Below, one piece after another: positions 25,470 to 33,992 of a stretch of DNA of 64,000 nucleotides. The notes under the pieces are model-generated. The model was not told the origin of the DNA and did not search any database. It saw only the letters and a list, made by a program, of their open reading frames with translations. The stretch spans positions 110,134-174,133 of the forward strand of contig CALAHF010000097.1 of NCBI GenBank assembly GCA_937891465.1, written 5' to 3'. Source of the stretch: an uncultured Verrucomicrobiales bacterium. Its GTDB lineage: Bacteria; Verrucomicrobiota; Verrucomicrobiia; Verrucomicrobiales; DEV007. The number at the start of each line of letters is the position of its first letter. Position 1 is the first letter of the stretch. A program made the translations under genes and the position numbers.

Positions 25470-25985
25470 ATGAGTAATTACACTTGGGATACTACGTTTA
25501 CAGAGCTGTTTGAGCGCTGTCTCGCGAAATACAAATCCGGCGATGAAGACTTCACCGGCTACTACACCGATGAAGACTTGGCATTTTTGACGTCAATTGG
25601 CTACCGACCGCGCGAGTTATTTGACTTCGTGGAAGATTTTGGCGACGGCGGTGAACCTTCACTTCCGACCGCTGTCATGATCGCCAGCGTGCGGCGCGAC
25701 TACCTCTCCATCATTATGAAGGGTGAATTGAGCGACAACGTAATCGATCCATCCACATTGCCTGGAAAAGCCGAGGCCCTGGACGGAATTGTTTGGCTGC
25801 CACGAATCATCGTGAAAGCGCGGGCGAAACTCCGCGGTGAACTGGATCCAAACAGCATGTTTTGCTGCGGCGGCGACCGAAATTTTTTGCGGACTTACGA
25901 CATCGCACCTGCGGACTTTTTGCGAACCGTCTGGGCAGCAAACGGGGATGATTCAAAAATCCTCGCTTACGTGAAAAACCGATAA
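25470..25985 (+). CDS. DUF5069-family protein
   Basis: A 171-residue soluble protein. The C-terminal half, GIVWLPRIIVKARAKLRGELD, then FCCGGDRNFLRTYDIAPADFLR, fits the DUF5069 pattern LPRMIDKARAKLAG followed by a conserved Asp and a GI-x-x-x-DFL block. The N-terminal half (TELFERCLAKYKSGDED) is less familiar. No catalytic function is known for the family. It is followed directly by two tandem 43-bp repeats that fill the gap to the next gene. Confidence 0.7.
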   Translation: MSNYTWDTTFTELFERCLAKYKSGDEDFTGYYTDEDLAFLTSIGYRPRELFDFVEDFGDGGEPSLPTAVMIASVRRDYLSIIMKGELSDNVIDPSTLPGKAEALDGIVWLPRIIVKARAKLRGELDPNSMFCCGGDRNFLRTYDIAPADFLRTVWAANGDDSKILAYVKNR

Positions 25986-25988
25986 TTT

Positions 25989-26031
25989 CGATCGAATAGG
26001 GCTGGTTCGATGAATCAACCCTGTTGCTTTG
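25989..26031 (+). repeat. 43-bp palindromic repeat, copy 6
   Basis: Left arm CGATCGAATAGGGC, centre GGTTCGATGAAT, right arm CAACCCTGTTGCTTTG. It begins four bases after the DUF5069 stop and is in tandem with copy 7, 11 bases apart. Confidence 0.8.
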
Positions 26032-26042
26032 AAACACCGAAA

Positions 26043-26085
26043 CGATCGTATAACGTCTATTCGATGAACCAACCCTGTTGCTTCG
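26043..26085 (+). repeat. 43-bp palindromic repeat, copy 7, overlapping a gene start
   Basis: The right half CGATGAACCAACCCTGTTG is standard, while the left arm has decayed (CGTATAACGTC). Its central ATG at 26064 is the start codon of the following TPR gene, and the right arm encodes the first residues NQPCCF. Confidence 0.8.
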
Positions 26086-27881
26086 TAACTTTTCTTCTCG
26101 CGGCAACTGCAGTTTTTGCAGGGCCGGTTGAGGAGGCGCGTGCCAGCTTTGAACGGGGGCAGTTTACGATCGGTGATAAAATTCTTTCCGAATGGATGAG
26201 GGACAATCCGGATGATGAAAGGATCCGCGAGGGTTTTCATCTTTTGGAAATTGAAGGATTATTGGCGAGCCGTCGCTGGCCAACCCGAATCGAAGAATGG
26301 GCGGTTGAGCCCAATGTCCGGGGGGAATTGTCGCTCTATTACGGGGCGATCGTAAAACGCAAACTGGGGGAGATTGACGAAGCGATTGCCGATTTCCTGA
26401 CGCTGATTGAAAGCGAAAAGCTCGTCGAGCCATCGCGCGTCCAACTTGTGGAGACGTATCTCGCGGCCAACCGATTTCCGGATGCGAAAAAGGCGATCAC
26501 GGAAATAACGGCGACAAATCCTGACGCGGATATTCTGGCTTACCTTCGAGGATTGGAAGTTCGGTTTTGGCTTCGGAAGGCGGACCCTAAACGCGCTCTG
26601 GCAATGTTCGACGGCATAGCATCTGGCGACTTTGGGAATGAAGACTTGTTCCACGCGGGACTTGCAGCACTTCATGCGGACGACGAAACGCGCTTGGTCT
26701 GGTTTCGAAAAGAGCTGGAAGCGAGGAAATTGGAATCCAGACTCGGGGAACTCGCTTTCGAAGAAGGAATGCTGCTCGCCGATCGATCGGATTCAGCTGC
26801 CTTTGAAAAACTGGCCACTTTTTTACGGGACTATCCGGACCATTCTCGATCGGCGGATGCGGAAATCGCATTGGCTGAAAAACATTTGAATCAGGTGCCT
26901 CCTCAGCCTCAGGCGGCACGGGATCGTCAGGCCAGCGCCCAACGGCGAGCCCTCACCCTGAAACAAAGCGAGCGACTTGATTATTCATCGATCTGGACGG
27001 AGCTAATTGGTGCAGATCTTCCTGCGGTCGTTGAAAAAGCTGCCAGATTTCTGCCACGATGGCCGCGGTCCGAACGCCGACCGGAGGTGTTGATGATGCT
27101 GGGCAGAGCTCATTTCGAACAAGGGCATTACCCCAAGGCGATCGAGCAATTTGAGCAGTTGTCGGCCCTTCAAGGCGATTCGGAGTTGATCGAAATTGCG
27201 CTGTTTTTCGCGGCGAAAGCCGCCAGCCTGACACTGACTTTTGAGAATCATGAGAAGGCGCTCACGATGTGGGAGACAGTGGCTGAACGTGGGGGACAAC
27301 TCGCCTCTAACGCCCGGCATGAGCAGGGGCTTTTAAAACTTGGGCAAAATAAACTGGATGATGCGTTGGCGATGTTTGAGAAAATTCTGAGTGGAGAACA
27401 TGAAACCAGCGATGAGCTTCAAATTGCAACGCTGTGTGATAGTGGTCATACCTTGTTTTTAAAGGCGCTGGCAACAGACGGTGACGAGACACTTTTTATG
27501 TCAGCGATCGAATCATTTCAGAAAGCTGAGGCACATCCGGCGGCAACGAAAGCCTGGAAATATCAGGCAAAAGTCCGTCGAGGAAAGTGTTTGGAAGCGC
27601 TCGACAAAACTGACGATGCCCTCGCTTTATATTTCTCAATCGTCCGTGATAGCAAGGCTTCAGAGTTGAATCTGACAGCGACCACCCCAATTGCTCAATT
27701 TGATTGGCTGTACCGGGCCGGGTTTTCGGCGATTGAAATTTTAGAGCAACAAGAGAACTGGAAGGGAGCGGTGTTGTTGGCCGAATTGCTAGCTGAAACT
27801 GGTGGTCCGCGTGCCATTGAAGCCAGCGAGCGGGCGAATCAATTGCGCTTGAAAGAGTTCGTTTGGGAGGGCGATGAGTGA
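26064..27881 (+). CDS. Exported tetratricopeptide-repeat protein
   Basis: From the ATG at 26064 the product is 605 residues with a signal peptide MNQPCCF-VTFLLAATAVFA. The first seven residues come from a 43-bp repeat copy; no other start codon lies in the signal. The mature part is built of helical TPR-like repeats along its length, e.g. LAEKHLNQVPPQPQAARD, EVLMMLGRAHFEQGHYPKAIEQFEQLSAL and ARHEQGLLKLGQNKLDDALAMFEKIL. It resembles periplasmic BamD/YbgF-type scaffolds in style but is much longer. An ATG at 26010, from repeat copy 6, would add 18 residues and bury the signal. Confidence 0.75.
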   Translation: MNQPCCFVTFLLAATAVFAGPVEEARASFERGQFTIGDKILSEWMRDNPDDERIREGFHLLEIEGLLASRRWPTRIEEWAVEPNVRGELSLYYGAIVKRKLGEIDEAIADFLTLIESEKLVEPSRVQLVETYLAANRFPDAKKAITEITATNPDADILAYLRGLEVRFWLRKADPKRALAMFDGIASGDFGNEDLFHAGLAALHADDETRLVWFRKELEARKLESRLGELAFEEGMLLADRSDSAAFEKLATFLRDYPDHSRSADAEIALAEKHLNQVPPQPQAARDRQASAQRRALTLKQSERLDYSSIWTELIGADLPAVVEKAARFLPRWPRSERRPEVLMMLGRAHFEQGHYPKAIEQFEQLSALQGDSELIEIALFFAAKAASLTLTFENHEKALTMWETVAERGGQLASNARHEQGLLKLGQNKLDDALAMFEKILSGEHETSDELQIATLCDSGHTLFLKALATDGDETLFMSAIESFQKAEAHPAATKAWKYQAKVRRGKCLEALDKTDDALALYFSIVRDSKASELNLTATTPIAQFDWLYRAGFSAIEILEQQENWKGAVLLAELLAETGGPRAIEASERANQLRLKEFVWEGDE

Positions 27882-27941
27882 TTTTTTAAACCCCTATTTG
27901 CTACTGGAAAATTCGGGTCACGTGTGCCACGTTCCGCAATC

Positions 27942-28325
27942 ATGAGTGACGAATCTGCCCAGACAAACTCGGACCTGGAGGCCACTCCTGCCGAAAACCT
28001 TGAATCCAGTAAATCTCACGCGCTGAAGGCGGCTGAGGAACTGCGAACGGCGGCGACTCAAAAGGCGTCGGAAATCAAATCGGTTGCTCAGGAAAAAGCG
28101 GCTCAACTTAAAGGAGCTGCGGTCGAAAAAGGCCAACAGTATCGCGACGTTGCGACGGAGCGGGCTGAACATTTCCGCGGAGCGGCTGAAGAGCAGCTCG
28201 GCGATGTTAAGGTTCGTGTCGATGAAATCCGTGAGGAAGGTGAGCGCTACGTTCGCCAGAATCCAGCTAAGTCCGTGCTTATAGCTCTCGGACTCGGGTT
28301 CATCATTGGTCGAATCATCCGCTAA
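27942..28325 (+). CDS. YqjD/ElaB-like (DUF883) membrane-anchored protein
   Basis: A 127-residue protein with a long, charged, alanine-rich helical region (AAEELRTAATQKASEIKSVA and on) and a C-terminal anchor AKSVLIALGLGFIIGRIIR preceded by YVRQNP, exactly the layout of DUF883 proteins such as E. coli YqjD and ElaB, which bind ribosomes and sit in the inner membrane. ATG 27942 is preferred over one six codons earlier because it starts the typical polar head. The next two genes follow without gaps. Confidence 0.8.
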   Translation: MSDESAQTNSDLEATPAENLESSKSHALKAAEELRTAATQKASEIKSVAQEKAAQLKGAAVEKGQQYRDVATERAEHFRGAAEEQLGDVKVRVDEIREEGERYVRQNPAKSVLIALGLGFIIGRIIR

Positions 28326-28335
28326 ATCTACTCGC

Positions 28336-28743
28336 GTGAGTGCTTCGGGCTTGGGATCAAAGGCTGCAGCGACGCTGGGGTCAATTTTAGATTATCTCGG
28401 GGCGCGATCACAGCTTTTCGTCATTGAGGCAAAAGAAGCTCGAAACGGGCTTTTGCTAAAATTAGCGCTCTTCGTAGCGGGCGGTTTTTTTCTTCTTCTC
28501 GCGTGGTTGGGATTCGCAGTTGGAATTTTCGGATTCATCACGATCAAATTGGAATGGCCGTGGCCGTGGGCTGCCGTCGCCGTGGGAGGCGCTCATTTGC
28601 TGGTTGGCGGTATTTTACTGCTGCTGGCTAAACAAAAATTCGCGAATCCGGTTTTTGAGGAATCCGTCCGTGAGTTTCAACGCGAGCGCTCGTGGTTGAA
28701 CAGCCATCGAGAGCAGCAAAACAATGAGCAGGATATTTCATGA
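28336..28743 (+). CDS. YqjE-like (holin-superfamily III fold) membrane protein
   Basis: About 135 residues with an amphipathic N terminus (GSILDYLGARSQLFVIEAKEARN), two hydrophobic helices (about 48-75 and 83-108 from the GTG) and a polar C-terminal tail, the layout of YqjE-type proteins annotated as phage holin superfamily 6 in genomes. The GTG at 28336 leaves a ten-base gap after the previous stop; a TTG at 28306 would overlap it. Despite the domain name, the context (after a YqjD-like gene) points to an envelope stress role, not a phage. Confidence 0.75.
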   Translation: MSASGLGSKAAATLGSILDYLGARSQLFVIEAKEARNGLLLKLALFVAGGFFLLLAWLGFAVGIFGFITIKLEWPWPWAAVAVGGAHLLVGGILLLLAKQKFANPVFEESVREFQRERSWLNSHREQQNNEQDIS

Positions 28744-29156
28744 AACCAAATCCGGAAAAAGAAGCTCTGCTCAGGTCACTGGAAACATCTCGCCGTCAAA
28801 TCTCGGGTGATGTAGGTGAAGTGGGACATCGGCTGAATGTGCCGGAACGTTTTCGTCAATCGGTCAGCGAAAATTCATTTAAGTGGATTGGTGGATGTAT
28901 CGCAGTGGGAGTTGCCATGGCAATCGTTTCTCCTGCTTTTTTCCGCCGAAGGCCAAGCAAGGCCGAAAAAACGAAACGTGGAATAATGGGAACCGCGTTT
29001 TTAGGCTTGATAGGAATTGCCGGAAAGCAAATACTCAGAGCTTCTTTGCCATCAATCCAAAAAGTGGCGCAAGACGGGCTGCAGCAATGGTATGTCACCC
29101 GATTCGGAGACATGCCGGAGAATGCTCAGCCTCCAGAAATGAACATCGAAGATTAA
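28740..29156 (+). CDS. Membrane protein at the end of a YqjD/YqjE-like operon
   Basis: A 138-residue protein. The N terminus (EALLRSLETSRRQISGDVGEVGHRLNVPER) is helical and charged, followed by hydrophobic segments about residues 47-67 and 83-100, and a polar tail. Its start overlaps the previous stop by ATGA, so the three genes from 27942 are translationally linked. The layout parallels yqjD-yqjE-yqjK of enterobacteria, although sequence similarity to YqjK is not obvious. Function unknown. Confidence 0.7.
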   Translation: MKPNPEKEALLRSLETSRRQISGDVGEVGHRLNVPERFRQSVSENSFKWIGGCIAVGVAMAIVSPAFFRRRPSKAEKTKRGIMGTAFLGLIGIAGKQILRASLPSIQKVAQDGLQQWYVTRFGDMPENAQPPEMNIED

Positions 29157-29180
29157 GCTCCAACCGAACGAATTTAAATT

Positions 29181-30266
29181 ATGTCAGAAGATTTGGTAAA
29201 AGTTCTCACCCACGTGGATGAGTATCTCAAATTAGCTCAGGAATACGACGTTTCTGATGTGCACCTTTCCCCAACCTGTCAGCCCAAGTGGCGGCGTTTT
29301 GGCCTTCTCCAACCCATTTGGGAAAACTCGGAATTTTTAACTCAAGAACAAACTGAGGTTCTTGCGCGAAATTATCTGCCGGAAGCTGAATTACACCGTC
29401 TTGAAGAAAAAGGTGATGTCGACTTTGCTTACGATCCCGGATTTGGTCGATTTCGTGCGTCAGTTGTGAAGCAGCGCCTCGGCTGGGAAATGGTCTTTCG
29501 GGTTATTTCGACCAATTTAAGGTCGATGGCTGAGCTGGAACTTCCCGAAGCCATCAAACCGCTGCTTCGGTATCAGAACGGTTTGGTGCTTGTAACCGGT
29601 GCCGTTGGTTCCGGAAAATCGACGACTCTGGCATCTTTGATCAACGAGATCAATCATGACCGACAAGACCACATCATCACATTGGAGGACCCAATTGAGT
29701 ATGTGATCGAGTCCGACAATTGCCACGTGAACCAGCGTGAAATTCACCTTCACACGGACAGTTTCTCGCATGCACTTCGAGCGGCACTTCGAGAAGATCC
29801 GGATATCATCATGGTTGGTGAGATGCGGGATTTGGAAACGATTTCACTCGCAATTACGGCGGCGGAAACGGGTCACCTCGTTCTGGCTACACTCCACACG
29901 GGCAGTGCGGCACGAACGCTCGACCGGGTTCTCGACGTGTTCCCAACTGAGCAACGTGAGCAGATCCGAGTTATGGTTGCGGAATCGCTTCGCGGAATTA
30001 TTTCGCAACAACTCGTGCCAACAAAGGACGGAAAAGGCCGAAAGTTGGCTCTCGAGCTTCTCGTCAATACTCCGGCTGTTGCTTCTCTCATTCGAAAAGG
30101 CAAGACGTTCATGCTTCCCGGTGCCATGCAGACGGGTAAAAGAGTCGGCATGATTATGATGGATGACGCACTGGCAAAGCTCTACTACGACGGGGACATC
30201 TCCGGCGAAGAAGCCATCGGCCGGGCGATTGACCCCAACACTCTTCGCAAAACCCTTGGCATTTAA
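29181..30266 (+). CDS. pilT: PilT-type twitching motility ATPase, first of two
   Basis: A 361-residue hexameric secretion ATPase for pilus retraction. N-terminal PAS-like part (YDVSDVHLSP), then Walker A GAVGSGKST (140-148; the usual Pro-Thr is Ala-Val), Asp box LEDPIEYVI, Walker B IIMVGEMRDLET (AIRAGE motif variant) and His box ATLHTGSA. The C-terminal PilT signature region (ALELLVNTPAVASLIR) is present. It lies 39 bases before a second PilT-like gene, as pilT and pilU do elsewhere. Which of the two is the main motor is not certain. Confidence 0.85.
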   Translation: MSEDLVKVLTHVDEYLKLAQEYDVSDVHLSPTCQPKWRRFGLLQPIWENSEFLTQEQTEVLARNYLPEAELHRLEEKGDVDFAYDPGFGRFRASVVKQRLGWEMVFRVISTNLRSMAELELPEAIKPLLRYQNGLVLVTGAVGSGKSTTLASLINEINHDRQDHIITLEDPIEYVIESDNCHVNQREIHLHTDSFSHALRAALREDPDIIMVGEMRDLETISLAITAAETGHLVLATLHTGSAARTLDRVLDVFPTEQREQIRVMVAESLRGIISQQLVPTKDGKGRKLALELLVNTPAVASLIRKGKTFMLPGAMQTGKRVGMIMMDDALAKLYYDGDISGEEAIGRAIDPNTLRKTLGI

Positions 30267-30305
30267 AGTCAGTCACCTTTTTAAAATTCAGCTCATTTTT
30301 ACGTT

Positions 30306-31403
30306 ATGGCAGTCATAGACCAATATTTTGCGTACCTTGTAACCGGAGGCGGTTCAGACCTTCACCTTTCTGAAGGGCAACCTCCCAAAGTTCGAGCACA
30401 CGGAGCGGTAGCTCCAATTTCAGACGGCATCCTCGATCATGAGACGCTCAAGCAAATGCTTTCTGAAATCTGCGATCCAAAAGCCTTCGAATTGTTTCTC
30501 GAAAAAGGCGACCTCGACTTCGCTTACGCGATGGATGAAGAGTCCCGTTTTCGTTGCAACTACTTCAAACAAAAGAATGGACTTGGAGCCGTCTTCCGTC
30601 TCATCCCGACTAAAATTGCCACGATTCAAGAACTCGGAATTCCCGATGTAATCGAGCGTTTTGGCGATATGCGGAGCGGACTCGTTCTTGTGACTGGTCC
30701 TACGGGTTCCGGTAAATCGACCACGCTCGCAGCCCTGCTTGACTACATCAACCGGACCTACGCGCGCCACATGATTACCGTGGAAGAGCCGATTGAATTT
30801 GTTCATCGGAACAAAATGTCGACAATCACTCAGCGAGAGGTGCCGATTCACTGCCCTTCGTTTGCGGACGGACTTCGCGCGTCGCTTCGTCAGGATGCTG
30901 ATATTGTACTGGTTGGTGAGATGCGGGATTTGGAAACCATCTCGCTCGCACTCACCGCTGCGGAAACCGGCCTGCTCGTTTTTGGAACCCTCCACACGAA
31001 CAACGCTCGTAAGACCGTCGACCGTCTCGTTGACGTGTTCCCATCCGACCAGCAGTCACAGGTTCGTACCATGCTTGCCGGGTCACTCCGCGGCGTTGTT
31101 GCTCAATTGCTTTTGAAACGGGACGACAAACCCGGCCGAGTCGCGGTGAACGAAATTCTCGTTTCGACCCCGGCGGTAGGCGCGGTTATTCGTGAAGGCT
31201 CCACCCAAAAACTCCACGACATCATCACCGGTGGTAAGGAATACGGGATGCAATTCATGGACGATGCGATTTGGGATACGATGCTTTCCGGCAAAGTTTC
31301 TCCACTCGAGGCATACATGAAAGCGATCGATAAATCACGGTTCACCGCAGCCCTTCCACCCGAACATGCCGAGCTCGGCAACTCCGGCGGTGGAGCCGAT
31401 TGA
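30306..31403 (+). CDS. PilT/PilU-type twitching motility ATPase, second of two
   Basis: A 365-residue paralogue of the gene before it, with canonical Walker A GPTGSGKST (131-139), Asp box VEEPIEFVH, Walker B IVLVGEMRDLET and His box GTLHTNNA. The signature LLKRDDKPGRVAVNEIL matches the LVPTKDGKGR segment in the first copy and the SLIR/AVIR helix follows. The Gly/Pro-rich C terminus ends ELGNSGGGAD. The sequence is closer to classical PilT than the first copy in the Walker A motif. It is followed by a repeat that forms a perfect terminator hairpin. Confidence 0.85.
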   Translation: MAVIDQYFAYLVTGGGSDLHLSEGQPPKVRAHGAVAPISDGILDHETLKQMLSEICDPKAFELFLEKGDLDFAYAMDEESRFRCNYFKQKNGLGAVFRLIPTKIATIQELGIPDVIERFGDMRSGLVLVTGPTGSGKSTTLAALLDYINRTYARHMITVEEPIEFVHRNKMSTITQREVPIHCPSFADGLRASLRQDADIVLVGEMRDLETISLALTAAETGLLVFGTLHTNNARKTVDRLVDVFPSDQQSQVRTMLAGSLRGVVAQLLLKRDDKPGRVAVNEILVSTPAVGAVIREGSTQKLHDIITGGKEYGMQFMDDAIWDTMLSGKVSPLEAYMKAIDKSRFTAALPPEHAELGNSGGGAD

Positions 31404-31438
31404 TCGAGATTTTCAAGACTCGAAAAACGATTCTTTTA

Positions 31439-31481
31439 CGATCCAACAGGGTGCGCTCGATAAACCAACGCTGTTGGATCG
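31439..31481 (+). repeat. 43-bp palindromic repeat, copy 8; strong terminator
   Basis: The arms ACGATCCAACAG (31438-31449) and CTGTTGGATCGT (31471-31482) pair perfectly over 12 bp, followed by ATTTTTTT. It follows the second pilT-like gene and faces a convergent gene. Confidence 0.85.
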
Positions 31482-31500
31482 TATTTTTTTCAAACACAAA

Positions 31501-31528
31501 AAAACCGGGCTGGCAGGCCACCGGTTTT
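31501..31528. terminator. Bidirectional hairpin between convergent genes
   Basis: AAAACCGG and CCGGTTTT pair perfectly around a 12-base loop. With A-runs and T-runs on both outer sides it can end transcripts from both directions, next to repeat copy 8. Confidence 0.65.
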
Positions 31529-31564
31529 GATGTTGAATTACCACATTCAAGAACACACAACTTT

Positions 31565-32239
31565 TCAGTAAACGTAACGAATCCCTGCAAGGAAAGTTTC
31601 CGAGTTATCGTCAATTTGGGCTGAAAGATTCAAAAATAAGTTTGGCATTAAATCGATGACGAATCCGCCGCCGTAGACCAGCCCGTCCGTTTCACCGACC
31701 TCGGAATAGTAAGCATTGCCGAAAACTTCGACGCCTTTTTTTAAACGCGTCCGCAATCCTGGCCCGACAAAATAGCCAAAGTCGCTTTCAGAATAACCGT
31801 CGATTTCGCGTTTTTGCCATGCCCCGCCCGCTTCGAAAGTCAGCTGGAAGCACTCAAAAAGTTGGTGATACATGCCCAAACCGAAATCAGCATCGGAGAA
31901 CTTCGAATCGTAATCGCCGCTTCCAGTGCTGTATGACCCCAAAGCGTAGATGGGGCCCAGAAAGTCATAAGAAAACTTCACGCCACCACCATTTCCGTTG
32001 CCTCCCCACGACGGATCAGAATTTCGATAAACATAGCCCGCCTCGACGTAGCGATAAGAAAAGCAGGGCTCTTCGGGAAGACCAGGCTCGATGATTCCAT
32101 GCAGATTCGATCCGGAGATCGGTAAGGGCGGCGCTACCACAGGCTTTGCATCTGAATGAAGCCGATAATCTGCCGCTTGGGATACACTGGAATTCCCAAT
32201 CAAAAATGCGGTGAAAAGAAAGAGAGCAGCGAATTTCAT
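31565..32239 (-). CDS. Exported protein, probable small outer-membrane beta-barrel
   Basis: A 224-residue protein with a signal peptide ending VSQAADY. The mature part alternates polar and aromatic residues in strands such as YRYVEAGYVYRN, KFSYDFLGPIYALGSYS and VEVFGNAYYSEVG, and ends in a terminal aromatic strand FLAGIRYVY, as outer-membrane barrels do. There is no recognisable OmpA-like motif. It lies convergent to the pilT pair; function unknown. Confidence 0.65.
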   Translation of the reverse strand: MKFAALFLFTAFLIGNSSVSQAADYRLHSDAKPVVAPPLPISGSNLHGIIEPGLPEEPCFSYRYVEAGYVYRNSDPSWGGNGNGGGVKFSYDFLGPIYALGSYSTGSGDYDSKFSDADFGLGMYHQLFECFQLTFEAGGAWQKREIDGYSESDFGYFVGPGLRTRLKKGVEVFGNAYYSEVGETDGLVYGGGFVIDLMPNLFLNLSAQIDDNSETFLAGIRYVY

Positions 32240-32338
32240 TTTGTTGACGGCTCATTCAGTATGAACAACCTCAACAAACTAAATGCTTATGAAAAATCAA
32301 GAACCATTAACTAAAATTTTAAAAAATATTGAAACTCA

Positions 32339-33040
32339 TTACTCTTTCTTCCATGCCTGCACATAATCGATTTCGAAATAAGCCGGAAAAACGGTGCTTT
32401 TGTCAGGATCACCAGACCACCCTCCTCCCACGGCCAAATTGACGAGCAGGAACATCGGAACATCAGGAATGTCTTTCGTGACTCGATATTTTTCAACTCC
32501 ATCCTAAGACCAGCGAATCTCACCGGACTCCCACTCAGCTGCAAACGTGTGGAAATCTGCCGAAAAATCAATTCCCCTCACCTTCTGCTCTTTAGTCACT
32601 GATTCTGAATCATCGGGATTGTTAGGCTTCGGCCAGTGATTCGAAAAATAAACCCTGTCCGTTTCATGTCCCAGAAATTCCAGGATATCGATTTCAGGCG
32701 GCCACGAGGGCGGATCCGACAACATCCAAAACGCCGGCCACAGGCCCCTCCCTTTCGGGACTTTGCAGCGAATTTCAAACCGACCGTATCTCTGCGCAAG
32801 TTTTGAAGTCGTCGTCATTTTCCCGGACGAATATTCCCGCATTTTGCCATCGTATTCGGCCTGACGCTTTTCGGCCCGGATTCGTAAGATCCCGTCTTTC
32901 ACGAAAAATGAATTTCTGACGTAAGCTTGAAGCTCTCCGTTAATTTCGACTTCCCACGGATCATAGGGATTCCACTTTTTTAGATCGAGTTTGCTTCATT
33001 AAAATTCATCAGAAAACGTCATGGTCCATCCCTGTAGATG
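32339..33040 (-). pseudogene. Decayed GH16 family (laminarinase-like) glycoside hydrolase
   Basis: In one reading frame of the minus strand one finds GWTMTFSDEF, two stops, SKLDLKKWNPYDPWE, VRNSFFVKDGILRIRAEK, RYGRFEIRCKVPKGRGLWPAFWML, the catalytic EIDILEFLGHE, FHTFAAEWESGEIRWS, a stop, then DGVEKYRV and LVNLAVGGGWSG, ending at 32339. This is a GH16 beta-glucanase layout. Lesions: TAG at 32504-32506 where the family has a residue between Trp and Asp-Gly, and TTTTAATGAAGC at 32994-33005, where TTTAATGGAAGC would restore the usual F-N-G-S. The signal peptide end is unclear. Confidence 0.75.
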
Positions 33041-33139
33041 CCCGTCCAGGTTGGATAACAAGTCTCCCGCGCTGAACAGCAAATATGAAAACAAGCAGGA
33101 TTAACCACATTCCTTAACCTCGCGGATTTTCCTTCGAAA

Positions 33140-33661
33140 TCAAAACAACGCGCTGAGCGAGCCGACTTCACAAATGGCCCCGGAAAACTCATCGACCTGC
33201 CTTTGAGCAGCAATAAACTCTTTTCCAGCAAGCACCCGTTCGTCCCTTTTAACCACCACGTCCCCGAGATCGGAGATCAGCTCGCGGACAAGAGACTCCT
33301 TTGCCGTACCGGAATCGTTCGCGGCAAAAACGGCTTCGATCACTTCTTCAGCCAATTCAATCCGATTCAATTGGGCGTGCCGAAGTGTCTCTGTGTCGAC
33401 CTTCTCGATAGCACGAGCAGAATCGATCGTCGAATTGATGATTTTGGAAAAAAACGCAGTGATTACCTCCACGCTTTTTTCGCAAAGGCAGACTTCTTCT
33501 GCCTCCTCGCCCATTACCAAATTTAGAAAATGGCGCGGCTTGCTGAAGCCTTCTTTCAACGAATGTTAATGTTTCGCCGGATTTTCAAAAACATCAGTAA
33601 GAACTACCGCCGCATTTTCTGCCGCTTTCTCGATTAGAACAGGGAGTTGACTGGTCTTCAT
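33140..33661 (-). pseudogene. Broken gene of unknown function with an in-frame TAA
   Basis: From the ATG at 33661 the frame reads MKTSQLPVLIEKAAENAAVV and on for 31 codons to a TAA at 33566-33568, then continues open in the same frame for about 140 codons (SLKEGFSKPRHFLNLV, ARAIEKVDTETLRHAQL, TAKESLVRELISDLGDVV). Both parts look alpha-helical and without a signal peptide. It may be one decayed gene or two frames by chance. The neighbour is a GH16 pseudogene, so decay is plausible. No family recognised. Confidence 0.4.
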
Positions 33662-33992
33662 AAAAATGAAAGTGAACTTTCCAGTTTAGACTACCTAACA
33701 TACTGACAAACCTTTCAAAGAAAAATAGAACTTTTCCACCCTAATGAAATCAAGTCATCAGCAAATGCCGTGTCACCAAACGCTACTCCAATCGCGACGC
33801 CTTCAAGCCAGCGACCGCTCCGGCCTCGATCACACCGTCGACAACGGTTCCACTTTTCGAATTCGGTCCGCACGAGAACATGGTAGATGACATCGCGACT
33901 GCGACTGCCGACCTTGTAATTTCTTTTTAGATTATAGATTTTCTGAATATGGAAACCATTCGACAATCTGATTTGTGAGTTAGGGGGAGAAA
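33662..33992. other. Intergenic stretch without a recognisable gene
   Basis: No frame here gives a convincing product. A minus-strand frame (33715-33966) and a second overlapping one contain fragments such as GPNSKSGTVVDGVIEAGAVAG and GDTAFADDLISLG that may be remnants of a frameshifted gene. I see no RNA or repeat. Confidence 0.3.

Noticed and set aside
28336..28743. Phage holin suggesting a prophage
   Set aside because: The fold name is shared with YqjE-type envelope proteins; context is a YqjD-like operon and no other phage genes are seen.
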